The position numbers and the translations under genes are program-made. Under the pieces are notes generated by a model. It saw only the letters and a list, made by a program, of their open reading frames with translations. It did not search any database and was not told the origin of the DNA. Positions 12,055 through 22,905 of a DNA stretch of 64,000 bases are shown one piece after another. This DNA is from Pegea sp. RAD2-039. Its lineage: Eukaryota > Chordata > Thaliacea > Salpida > Salpidae. The stretch's first letter is position 1. Each line of letters opens with the position of its first letter. The DNA is taken from positions 1,736,001-1,800,000 of the forward strand of contig JAQGEQ010000380.1 in the NCBI GenBank assembly GCA_034620365.1. The letters run 5' to 3'.

Positions 12055-13430
12055 TAAAGTACTTTCAAGATTTGCTACTATCTCCTGCTATTATCGAACA
12101 CCCTGGTATGATATGACCGATGATTTCTGCTTTAGTTTTACACATTTTACATTTGCTGTCTTGAGTGGTTTTTTATATTTTCGCTTGGAAGTTGTTTGTT
12201 GATCAAATTGATTTTGTGCCACTAATAGTCCTTTCGTTCTACTTTGAGTTCTGCATTGCTAAATCATCTATATGATTCGTTTGTTGCCTTATCCAGTGAC
12301 TTTTGATAGTTTTAAATCTTTTCTAAACTCTTCCATTTTGCTTTGTGATTGAATATTTCTTCTTCTTACTCTGATGCCTATAGATTAGACTTATAATCCA
12401 GCCAGAAAATGATTTCAAGTAAGCTTTCAACTCAATTCTTGCGATTTTGTACTTATTTTCTATGTTTAATGACCCTTTATTGCGTTCAGATCTTTTTATG
12501 TAGCATCTATACTTGGGTGGTGCATTCGTTTTAGTGGCATTATCTTTCTTAGATGCTTGTCCAATTTTTTACTTTCATTTAATCTTTGGATGGTAATATA
12601 AGAACTATACATTACCGCTGGAATTATCAGGATATCAAAGGCTTGAACTTTTTCGTGAAATTAAGCTCTATTGAAAATATCTTTTTTGCTCTTCGGTAAA
12701 ACTTTTCCTTCGATGTCATAAGCAATATTCCTTATCTTTCCTCAATTTTTAACTATTAATAGTTTGCTTCTTGGTCTTAATATCTGGTCGAAAGATAGTA
12801 GTTTTTTACGCTTTTCATCGTAAATATATCTGACTTAAGTTATAACTTGAATGATTTTGTTCTTGTAATTTTCTTTTAGTTTTGGCGTGCATTCAAACTT
12901 TGGTAAGTCTTAAAGTTACGTTGCAGGAGTTTTTGCTTCACTGAGTTTAACAATCATTTTGTTAAGATAAACCTGTTGTGTCAGATCAGAGATTGGCTCG
13001 TTTTTGTTGGGGGTGTTATTTTCTTCAGCCAAGTTGTTGTTTATTTCATCAGAATTTCGCCTACTTTTGCTTTATTTTGGCTAAGCTTTAGTTGTATTAG
13101 TCTTCTTTGTTTTAGGATATCTCTGTGATGGTTAGTTAACTTGCTTGCATCTAGGTTTGGTCTTATTCCAGACCCTACCATTTTACGGGGGTGGCTGTAC
13201 GCTTACTTTTTTACTCCTGCTAAAAGTCTTTCTAATGCAGAGTATATGCTTCAGTCACTAATCTACACTCCTTTTTCGTTTATTTGAACCGTTGTTTACT
13301 TTTGGTGTCAGTTCGTGATGTTTAAGAAGTTAGCCACTGCTGGATTGTTTCCATTCGTAGTTACACGGCTTCTAGATAAAAGAGTTTTTCGGAAGACCTT
13401 TCGCTGATTGCCTGATTCCTCCATGGTCCT
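12055..13430 (-). mobile_element. Decayed R2-like non-LTR retrotransposon relic
   Basis: Reading the minus strand gives broken pieces in the order expected for the C-terminal half of R2/NeSL-like elements. At about 12660-12450 there is AFDILIIPAVMYSS, then LDKHLRKIMPLKRMHHPS and GSLNIENKYKIAR, matching the family pattern 'LD..TRK.......HP......L...GG.GL..IE'. At about 12230-12090 there is LLVAQNQFD, followed after a frameshift by SKCKMCKTKAEIIGHIIPGC, the CCHC-like 'C..C....E...H...GC' zinc knuckle near the C-terminus of these elements. At about 13420-13310 a readable N-terminal-like segment starts MEESGNQRKVFRK. Stops and frameshifts are frequent and the middle is shortened, so the copy is dead. 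Base composition is less AT-rich than its surroundings. Ends are approximate. Confidence 0.8.
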
Positions 13431-13763
13431 CCCTTATCTCGGGGTAGACCGATATGGGGTTAAGGAAAGGCTAACAGAATCTATTATATTGGCATCTAGG
13501 GCTTTTTTTTATTTTAGCGTTTATTAGCATTATTATATTAGAAAATAACTTTGTTTAAAAAAAATCAAGTTCTTTTAAATCAGAAAATTAAAAAAATAAT
13601 TTTAGTTATAAAATTAAAATTTGCTTTATTTTTGAATAAAACTGATTAATAATTATTTGTTCACTATTCCTTATAAAAAAAGCTTAAATCGTCACATTTT
13701 TGAATTTATGTGTTATGCTTGAATGAGCACAAAGCCTGGTATTTTGTATCGTCAGGTTTTGCT

Positions 13764-13772
13764 TATATATAG
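13764..13772 (+). promoter_or_regulatory. Possible TATA box of the stathmin gene
   Basis: TATATATAG lies about 70 nt upstream of the stathmin ATG, in a short stretch of mixed base composition between the retroelement relic and the gene. The spacing suits a core promoter with a short 5' UTR. In such AT-rich DNA a TATA-like match alone is weak evidence. Confidence 0.35.
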
Positions 13773-13840
13773 CCGTCAGAAACGATTGCATTCACTTCTT
13801 TAGTTATTTCTTTTTGAAATTGGTTTATTAAAATTTAGTT

Positions 13841-14434
13841 ATGAGTGATTCAGAAGGTATTTTTTATAAGGAGCTTAGTAGAAGAAAATCTGGTGAAGCT
13901 TTTCATTTACTTTTAAATTCACCTTCTGCAGAAGCTCGTTCTCCGCCAAGGCTAATAACTCCTAAAAAAGAAGTCTCTCTAGAAGATATACAAACAAAAA
14001 TTCAATTAGCTGAAGAACGACGAAAAGCTAAGCAACAAGCTATACTTGATAATGCAAAGGCCGAAGAAGAAAAGCTGCTGCAGGCTAAAATAAAAAGAAC
14101 CCAGGCAAATGATTCTTTTTCTGCAATGGCTGAAGAAAATTTGAAAAATAAAATGTCTGTTTATGAGGAAAATCATAACATGGTGCTTAACTCTAAAATT
14201 GATAAATATCGTGCAAGAAATTTGAATACTGTTGAAACCATTGAAAAAAATAAGAAAGCATGGAATGAAATTATTGAACAAAGAAACCATAATTTGAAAA
14301 TGAAATTAACAAAGTCAGCTCAGCTTAGAGAAGAAGTTATTCAGCAGAAGAAAGGAAAATTTCAAGCCTGGGAAGATAAGGTTCAACAAATACGCCAAAG
14401 AAAGCAGGGAGAAATGAAAAATGAAAATTTGTAA
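13841..14434 (+). CDS. STMN: Stathmin-family tubulin-sequestering protein
   Basis: A single intronless frame of 197 residues. It opens with an EGIFYKELSRRKSGEAFHLL segment that corresponds to the stathmin N-terminus (...VKELEKRASGQAFELIL). A Pro-directed Ser/Thr stretch follows (NSP, RSPP, ITPKK), then VSLEDIQTKIQLAEERRKAK and the long charged alpha-helix that binds two tubulin dimers (MAEENLKNKMSVYEEN). The helix continues past 190 residues, longer than vertebrate stathmin-1 (149) and nearer to stathmin-like proteins, but there is no N-terminal Cys membrane anchor. Stathmins sequester tubulin and promote microtubule catastrophe. Phosphorylation of the SP/TP sites is the known off switch in the family and is inferred here. 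AATAAA at 14902-14907 is a candidate poly(A) signal, just before the next gene. Confidence 0.93.
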   Translation: MSDSEGIFYKELSRRKSGEAFHLLLNSPSAEARSPPRLITPKKEVSLEDIQTKIQLAEERRKAKQQAILDNAKAEEEKLLQAKIKRTQANDSFSAMAEENLKNKMSVYEENHNMVLNSKIDKYRARNLNTVETIEKNKKAWNEIIEQRNHNLKMKLTKSAQLREEVIQQKKGKFQAWEDKVQQIRQRKQGEMKNENL

Positions 14435-14955
14435 AAGTTTATTCTCAACTTTAAAGATTTCGTTAGCTTGCAGTACTTTTTTCTTTATGCTTTAGAAGTA
14501 ATATTTTCATTTGTTGTTTATGTCACTGTCCATATGTTTAGAGTTAAAACTAACTAGTTATGCTGTTTTTTTGTGCTCTTTGTTAGAATCTGTGCTGTGC
14601 TTGGACTGAAATTGATAATACATGTCTCGAATTTTTAAATACTTTTGTTAAACCTATATACATGCTTTAAGGTGTTGGTAGTATTCTTTTTATAAAAAGA
14701 CTTTCACTAAATTTTCTCAATCATATATAACAGTTTGCTTGCTGTTTATTTTTAAAAAGCTCTTATAATTTAAAGGTATTTTGTAGAACAAGATTGTTTT
14801 GGTGATTTGTAATACTACATTTTTTTTGTTATTCAAATTTATTTAATATATTCTTCAGAACACTAGCCAATTCTATCATTCATTCTTTTAAAAAAGTTTT
14901 CAATAAAAATTTCAGTTACTTCATTATGTGTTTTTTAGACTGCCATTTTTTAATA
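14435..14955. other. Short spacer between stathmin and PDCD2L, with candidate poly(A) signal
   Basis: It holds the stathmin 3' UTR and, at its end, the PDCD2L start region. AATAAA at 14902-14907 lies only about 50 nt before the PDCD2L ATG, so the two same-strand genes are tightly spaced. No exon is seen. Confidence 0.5.
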
Positions 14956-17344
14956 ATGTCTGCTTTATCTGGTGTACTTGATAAAAAAATAGAAGAAAAA
15001 TGTCATTGGACTACCAATAAAATAGGCGGAAGTCCAGTAAGTCCATTTAGATATGATTAAAGCTACTTAGGTGAAGGTTTCATAGTGATGTACTATATCA
15101 GAGTAAGACTATCAGTCTTATGTCTATGATTTTTGACTGCTTTCATATTATATTAATAAACAACCACCAATTATAATTTCTTAAAAACCAGGCTTGGATT
15201 GATGATGCCTGTCTCCAACTTCAATCATCATGTGATATTTGTAGCAAACCCCAAGCTCTAGTAGTTCAACTTTATTGCCCTATTGATGAAAGTGAGAATC
15301 ATAGAAGTATTTTGGTTTTTTGCTGCTTGGATAAATATTGTTGGGTTCAGCAATCTGGGTTAGTTTATAGATTTTAAGAATAATTTGATATCTCTATTTC
15401 TTTATACCTAATCAATTTAACATAATTATTAAGTTCATTCTAAAATAATATTATAAAAAGCAATCTTTTTCATAAGATTTTTAAAGCAACACATAAGGAA
15501 TATAATCAATTTAATGAAACAATTTTATTTGTGAGTTACTTATATCAGTATTTAATTCTTTATAACAATTTTATTTCTTGTACTTGAATATTAAATGAAT
15601 AATTTTTTAATATAGGTGGTCAGCTTATAGAATGTTAAAATTGCTTGAAAAACCCACAGTAAATGTTAATAAAACCAAAGTTAGTGAAAGTTTTGTCTAT
15701 AGCACCTTTTCTACCTAATTAAAAGGCTTAAAACTTTGTTTTTATTCAGTAAGTAATTATTATAAATCTATAGACTGATATCTCAACCAGCTGGACCTTT
15801 GATCAAGATGATTGGGGCGATGATGACTCTTCACAGGTTTGTCATCATTTATTGTTTGGTATTAAATTGTTTAAAGTTTCTATATATACAAAAGCAGATT
15901 TTGATTTATTGAATTGTATTATTTACAAGTAACATAAATATAGGTTATAAAATAAATAAGTAATTTTATGTTTTTATGTATTGAAAATAATTTATATTGA
16001 TGAGACTGAAATTGTTTAGTTAGTTTTGAAGAAAATCTAATTAGATTGATGTTTTTAATATTTCATGATTTAGGTTGAAAATCAACTAAATTGTGATAAT
16101 GAAAAACCAATTGATGAATTATTACAAGATGTTTCTATACAAGATGGTAGCCTGGTAGCTATGTCTAAACTTGTCAACTTTCAATCATGCAAATACTTTC
16201 CTCAATTTGAACCTTATTACATCAATGTGTATGAAGAAAAATCTTTAGAAACTGAGAACTCAACATCTGAAGAACATATAGAGAAACTAATTAATTCTTA
16301 CAATCAATCTGGTTTAAATGTGAGCTAAATGTATTTACAATATTGTTTTTGATTTCTTAAACCATTAGGATATATAAGTCTTAAAATATATCAAATAATA
16401 TTTTTCAATAATATTTCGTTGCCCAATAAATAAGTATTTAAAGTTGATACTTTTTTAGCATCTCTTAGTATTCCTACATTTAAAACTAAGTCAAATTATT
16501 GAGTTGATATAAGATAGTAGTTTTCTTTTAATGACTGATTCATTGTATACTAAAAGTTATGGTCTATGCTGTTAAATTTTCACTTTTTGTTACAGGTGCC
16601 ACTTAATACGTTTAACAGATGTTAGTTTTGAATTATTGATCATTTAAATCTGAAAATACATTTTCCACTTTATTTATATTTGTTAACTTTGTATTTACTA
16701 GTCATTATCATTATGTTTAAACTCCTACAACTTTAAAATATGATTTTATTTCATCACAAATGTTATAGGAGGAATCAACTTCTAATGAACATTATGAGAA
16801 AAACTCTTCTGGTAACAAAGTGTTTCGAAAGTTTAACAATGTTGTTAGATCTTGCCCTAACCTTGCAATAAGGTATTGATTTCAACTTCGAGTTCTGAAC
16901 AACTTTTGCTATCATTGAATGCTATTTTAGATATTCTTATTCAGGAGAAGCTCTTTATCTTTCTGAAGATGCACAGAAGCTTGCTAAATCATCACCTGTT
17001 TGTAAGGAATGTGGACAGAATTGCGTATTTGAGTTTCAACTGATGCCTGCCTTGATACCATTTCTTAAACACGAAAAAAGTGCGTTTAGAAGCTGTCTTG
17101 TAAAATTAATTATTTATAACCTTCTAGTGTTTGGCTGGCTTTAACTGCTTAACCAACTTATCAAATGCTGTGTGTTTGTATTTTAGATGAGATTGAGTAT
17201 GGTACAGTTCTTATCTTTACTTGCAAAGATAATTGCCAAATAAAGAAGCCTCTTTCTACTGGCGTACAACTACTGCGCGAGCAAATACTCCTGTTTGGCG
17301 ATCTTGATTTAAAGTTTTTTAAGAATCATGAAAAGAAATTATAG
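14956..17344 (+). CDS. PDCD2L: PDCD2L (programmed cell death 2-like)
   Basis: Eight exons join in phase: 14956-15036, 15192-15358, 15616-15679, 15774-15836, 16074-16319, 16769-16872, 16931-17079 and 17187-17344. They give 343 residues (human protein about 358). The N-terminal half shows TTNKIGGSPAWIDD and a Cys pair followed by QALVVQLYCPI, as in the family. The middle is acidic (QDDWGDDDSS). The C-terminal PDCD2_C domain shows RSCPNLAIRYSYSGEALYLS, CKECGQNCVFEFQLMPALIP and YGTVLIFTCKDNC, with paired cysteines as in the zinc-binding fold. PDCD2-family proteins chaperone 40S ribosomal protein uS5, and PDCD2L shuttles between nucleus and cytoplasm. That function is taken from family knowledge. 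The gene is tail-to-tail with FLII, with 131 nt between the stop codons. AATAAA at 17370-17375 is the likely poly(A) signal. Confidence 0.95.
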
Positions 17345-17369
17345 ATTTAATCGTGTATTTATAGCTTTT

Positions 17370-17375
17370 AATAAA
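17370..17375 (+). terminator. Candidate poly(A) signal of PDCD2L
   Basis: AATAAA occurs 26 nt after the PDCD2L stop codon, inside the 131-nt gap to the convergent FLII gene. Both 3' UTRs must be very short, or they overlap. Confidence 0.5.
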
Positions 17376-17475
17376 AGTTACAACTCAAAATTGAGTAAAT
17401 GATTATCCGATTAAAACGCCAGTTGGTATATAAGATATAAAAGTGCTTCAGTGTGAAGAATTGTAAAAAAGTTCT

Positions 17476-20400
17476 CTAGAATGTGGACCACGCATGGAAG
17501 CATCTTGTAAATTCGTGTGGTTCTTTTCCTTTTCTAACCAGTTTCAAACATCTTGAAAATCCTTGAGACTTCATATGTTGAACATATAACTAAAAGAACA
17601 ATTAGAAAAGATTCTTTGATTCATTTATACACTTACTATCGTCGTTCTCAAGCCAATTTGTACTTCAGTCTCACTAGTTTGAGTTCCTACCCACATAAAC
17701 ACCTAAACAGTTCAAATTGAAGCTTTTAATGAAGTTGAAAGAATCACTTACAGCATTTCCACTATCTAAGATCATGATATCATCATCAGCGAGATCAGCC
17801 TGGCAAAAATCCGCACATTTTTCAGATACACAAAAGAACCCCTTATCATTAGAACATCGAAATAAACGGGATTGAGCAAGATAACTGGCATCTTGCTCAT
17901 AATCATCGCAACGACCACCAAGACCCACCCAAAAGAAATTTTCTGGCTCTTCACCCTCGTTTATGATCTGAAAAGATAAGAGATTAGCTTGATGAAGATG
18001 CTCAGTCAATGTCTCACTTGTATACTATAAGATGAGCTGAAAATAGAAGCTGCCAGCTCTTCTGCTAAGCGCGATTCATTGACATTAGCAATTCTACCGA
18101 TCCAGGCATACACGATTCCATTCAGATCGTCACTGTTAAAAGGAACCTGGAAGAGATTATGATAAAAAGAGAAATGATTCGAAGTTTAATTACTTTTAAA
18201 ATGTAGCAGAATTCGGAATTAAGAAGTTTTGGATTGGCATCAATTTCGATACATCTAGATGTCAGGTAGCCACCATTTGAACGAATTTGATAAAATTGAG
18301 TTTTATCATCCTGATGAAGAACTTTGTCAAGAACTAATCAAAGATATTGATCACAACTTACATATTCATTCGCTAAACTTCTTTCTCTAGAACCGTTGGT
18401 TATGATAAACTTTTGTTTAAAATGAGATAAAAATTTGAGGTTTTCCTAGAATAAGAGTTGATAACTTAAATATCCGTTGTTTTTATTACGACAACATTAG
18501 CGAATACAACAAACCTGTTGCTGTTTCATCTTTATTACTTCTAACTTTCCAGGAAAGGCATTTTCAAAACGGGGTTGAAAAGTGAAAGTAAATGTCAACC
18601 AGCCCATATTATTGGCATGTACTCCCTATAAACAGTGGTTTGAATCTTATAGTTAGTTACAAAATTCATCTAACGTTTCGTACCTGCCAAAAATAAAGTA
18701 CATAATGAACATCATCAGATGAGTTTTCGTCTTCTTCATCATCTTCTTCTGGTTCTTCTTCTTCAGAAGGAATCCAATATCTAACAACTCAAACTCTAAC
18801 AATCTTACACTAACAAGTTTTGAGTCGATTACCTGCACAAAAACACATAACAGTCCTGGGTGTAGAACCGACCAAACTCATTCTGTGGTAGTGGAATAAA
18901 TTTCTTCTTATGTAACACAAAACCTTGCATAAACTCTAAGTCCTCATCCCACTCTTTCATCAACTGAATTCCCTGAAAGACATAAGAGATATTACAGAAG
19001 GATTTGAAGCAATTTTTCACAACTTACTTCATCATAAGGCATAGGTGGTTGCCTAGGGGCAAATATGGCGGTCACATCTGCTTTCTTCTCAGGTTCTTTT
19101 TTCTGTTGCTGGTCAACTATATGGACAGGTTCCGACTTCTTCGTGTAATCTACTTTAACTACATCTGTCCAATTCTTGAAATTTGATTTAAAAATCTGAA
19201 CAAATTGAAGTTAGTATGAGTAAAGACTGAATCCTGTTGCTACGAAGCTAATTACTAACCACAGTCTCAGAACCTTCAAGCTCTTTGGTTACAGTCGCAA
19301 ATGAAGGTCTTTCAATCATCGAAGAGACTTCATAAGCCAACTTTCCTGCTGCCGCTCGAACTAAACGCTGTGACTTTCTCCCAACCCAGATAAACACATC
19401 TGATCGATTATAGTTAAAAATAATTACTAATTAACCGGATAAACGTTGAAACAAAAGCGTACTTGTATAAGTGTCGAGTACATAAACAAATTTCGTATCG
19501 AGCAATGTTGGTAAAAGTCGATTTTTAGGAAATATATCGCGGTCTAAATCTTTCTTATGCTCTGTAACCAGATGATAAGATACTTGAGGTAATTCCAAAT
19601 AACCCATTCCTAAATTGACCTGGTATCAACAGTTCAAAAAGATGAACTTTTATACCATCATAAATACCTTGTACAGTCTTGGATGTTTGTGACGATAAAC
19701 AGTCAGATCATCAATCTCTATTTGATCCGGTAATCCACCAAAGATCTGCCAAAACTCCATATCTTCATATCCTTGATCTTGTAAGATAATCTCTGCTTCA
19801 TTTTTACGTTCATCTTTATTAATCTTTTCTGCTATTAATCTGAAACGTAAAAGTCAAATAATTAAAAAATATTTTGATTTTAAACCAGAAATAGAAAAAT
19901 TCTTTTTACTAAAATCTCAAAAAATTAAACATTTAATTGATTACCGAGCTTTCGATCTTTTTACAGTTTTTGAATATGCCCCAGCCCAAACATAAATCAC
20001 AAGACCATTATCAAGTAAAAGAACTTCATTAGGGTCCAAAGAAGATGGTTTCAAAGGTACTGAATAAGGAGTAACATTTCGTTGTCCATGAAACGCATAT
20101 AATCTGCATCAACAATCAGTAAGACTCCTAAACCTTTAAAAGATCACAAATACCTGATCGGATAAACTTTCTCTTCCACTGTATAAAATCCGCTCATATT
20201 ACCTCCTTTGATATAAGAGATTGGATTATCAAACATCTAAAAAAACAAACCACCGTCAGATTAGTAAGTTTGATTATTTGATCAGAAGAACTAACGTTTA
20301 GAAATTCATCACTTTCATCATTCATCTCTTCTCGAATTGTTCTTCCATCAGCTCCAAGCATGTTCCGGAGATTCACCGCGTGGATAGCGCTGCAAGCCTT

Positions 20401-22905
20401 CTTGTCGATAGTGGAGCTCTCGCCTATCCAGAAATAGATCTTCCACGACAAGTTACCTGCATCATCCATAATCGTCTAGCGACAAATGATAACTTTCAGC
20501 TTTTATCTTTTTCGTTTAATTTCCTTACGTCAAGTAAGATATAACAGTCTCCAACATAAAATTTGCCATGAAAAGAGACATCTTCAACTAGTACAGGATA
20601 AAAGTTGTCGATTTGCCAGATAGTTAGGCCTGGGTATTGACCAACCTAACACAAATTGAAAGATTAGAACGAAAATGGCTTTTCACAGTTTTAGCGCAGT
20701 GTTTGATCGGCAACAAACCTCCTCAGTAAAAATTTCACTGTAGTTAAGATCAGGTTTATGAAGAGATTCATCCCATTTCTTGCCGGATCTCAAAGTTTCC
20801 TCTTCCTCCTATACAGATAAATGTTTAAGAGCAACATCCGGATAGAATAAGACTCTTACATTGTCACTTCTGCTTTTCTTCTTGTTTTTATCTTCTGTTA
20901 TCTCAGTCATTCCTTTCAAAACTCGTTGAGCATCAACATCGTTTTGATGTCTTCTTCGAAGCCTCATCTTTCTTGCAACCGGATCTTTTGATGCAGCTGA
21001 AAAAAAGAGCTTCATTTGAAGCTATCTGAGAAACTGATGGCAAATTACTTGGAGAGGTTTGATCTCCGTCACTAGATGGCGTTACTCCAATCAAGCGTAA
21101 TTGATTTTTGAGTGAGAAATCAATGTCATAGAAGTTGTTCCGTTTTTTATCTTCTATCAGAAGAAAGCAAATAAGTTGAAATATTGTTGAAAAATAGTTG
21201 GCATCTTACCTTGTACTGGTTTTGGAGGCATCACCAAATCAGGATTTCCTCTCACATCCAACGTTTGAAGAGCAGAAAGTAGATGAACAGCTTCAGGGAG
21301 ACTGATAAGCCGGTTGTGGGTGAGGATCAATTTACGAAGTTTTAAGCATCTTTGATAGAAATTTCAGATTTGATTTCCTTATTTAGTAATCCCACCTGAA
21401 TAGGCTTTCAGGTATCATTTCAATGTTGTTATGTGATGCACAGAAACACTCCAGGTTGTACAGTTTCCCGATGCTAGCTGGAATTCCCTCAAAATCTAGT
21501 TTGTTGTCATTCATGAACAGTTTTTTCAAGTTTTGTAATTTGCAGATAGATGCCTGTAAGTTGAAAATGAGACTTTTATTGGCGAGTATTTGGTTATCAA
21601 AATCAAAAAGCTTACAGGTAAAGAGTTAAGTTGATTATTTGACAAGTTCAACGTTTGCATTTTACTCCAAGTATCTACAAGTAACCATAATATGGTCTAA
21701 GCAACCACATTTGTGAGTAGATAACTTCAAAATGACTTACCAACAAGCAGAGAGAGTTCTTGTATCTCATTATTAGATAAATTCAATCTTTCAAGAGTAC
21801 TGACAGAATATAAAGATTCTGGAACCCGACAAAGTTGATTACAAGATAAATCAACATCCACAAGATAACGTAAAGCTGATAGTTTAGATGGAAAGTTGGA
21901 TACATTTCGTTGAGTATTTCGAAGATGCAAGGTTGTTAACTCCACCATCGACGGAAGCTGCCTGTTGAATAGCGGATGCTGAATAAGAAATTGATGAGAA
22001 TAGGTTTTTACCGTAATTGAGCATGGATCAAAGGATTGTCATTAAGGATCAAGATTTTCAGATGCACAAGACGTCTCATCTGTGGAGGTAAAGTTTCCAG
22101 ATTATTTTGGCTTAGGTCTAGATGCAACAAATCCGTAAGATTAATGAAAAGCTGAACAGGAATTGAAGTAATTCTATAAAGAAATCAAATCACTTTTTGC
22201 TTTTTTATGTTTCTAAGCTTACTCATTGCTGCCAAGATTTAACACCAAAATGTTTTTACTGTTTTCCAAATCAGCAGGTATTTGTGTCAGTTTGTTGTAA
22301 CTTAAGTCCTGTTTTAGAATTAAATAAGAATTTGTTTAAACAGATGATTTATGATTCAAAACATTTTAATCTTCAAAATATAAATTTATAAATATCAGTA
22401 TGCTTACAAGAACAGACAAATCTTCTAAATTGAAAAGATGTTGGGGAATAGAAGCATCAGATAAGTTGTTATGACTTGCTTTGATAGATTTCAATCGTTG
22501 TAATGAACCTAAATCACCATGTAATGAATCAAGTTGATTTTTTGAGACTGAAAGTTCTTCTAATTTTTTTAGTTTTGTTAGTTCTTTTGGAAGATATGTA
22601 AGATTTGTTTGATTAATCTTTAACCACTGTAATCCTGTCATTTTTTCAGCTTTTTTAGGAAACTTTCCATCCTGTAATAGTAAAAATTTTATAAATCAAT
22701 TGTCTATTTTCAACAAACTATTAATCAATTTAATAGTTTATCTACCAAAAATTTAAACTTCAATAATAAAAAACCTTCTTAAAAGGAACTAAAATTAATT
22801 TTTTATAAAAATATGTAAGTATAATTTTTTTTGTAATTTTCTCACCTGAAAGTCATACTTTGTAAGATCAATACCCCTCACAAAAGGTAAAACACCTACT
22901 GACAT
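17476..22905 (-). CDS. FLII: Flightless-I: leucine-rich repeats plus six gelsolin segments
   Basis: I traced 28 exons, in order: 22846-22905, 22408-22671, 22223-22308, 22012-22173, 21741-21961, 21616-21674, 21396-21553, 21210-21349, 21049-21153, 20860-20996, 20719-20808, 20529-20645, 20296-20475, 20154-20236, 19945-20103, 19668-19839, 19463-19619, 19260-19399, 19028-19195, 18833-18972, 18684-18780, 18515-18625, 18362-18445, 18194-18310, 18018-18146, 17752-17967, 17637-17702 and 17476-17589. Phase holds throughout and gives 1243 residues (human about 1269). The N-terminus [14 protein letters not shown] and about 15 LRRs come first. A basic linker [13 protein letters not shown] is near residue 420. 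Gelsolin segments run from about 494 ([13 protein letters not shown]) to [15 protein letters not shown] and CFHAWSTF at the end. An acidic insert ([15 protein letters not shown]) near 935 sits between segments, as in the human protein. FLII binds actin and acts as a coregulator and remodelling factor. Most introns are 45-60 nt. Confidence 0.97.

Noticed and set aside
18311-18333. Upstream splice acceptor at 18334-18335 for FLII exon 24
   Set aside because: It would put the exon out of phase with exon 23. The acceptor at 18311-18312 keeps phase and fits the family alignment.
20997-21048. Reading FLII straight through from exon 9 to exon 10
   Set aside because: The straight reading shifts frame before the [13 protein letters not shown] segment. 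A 52-nt GT-AG intron restores it.
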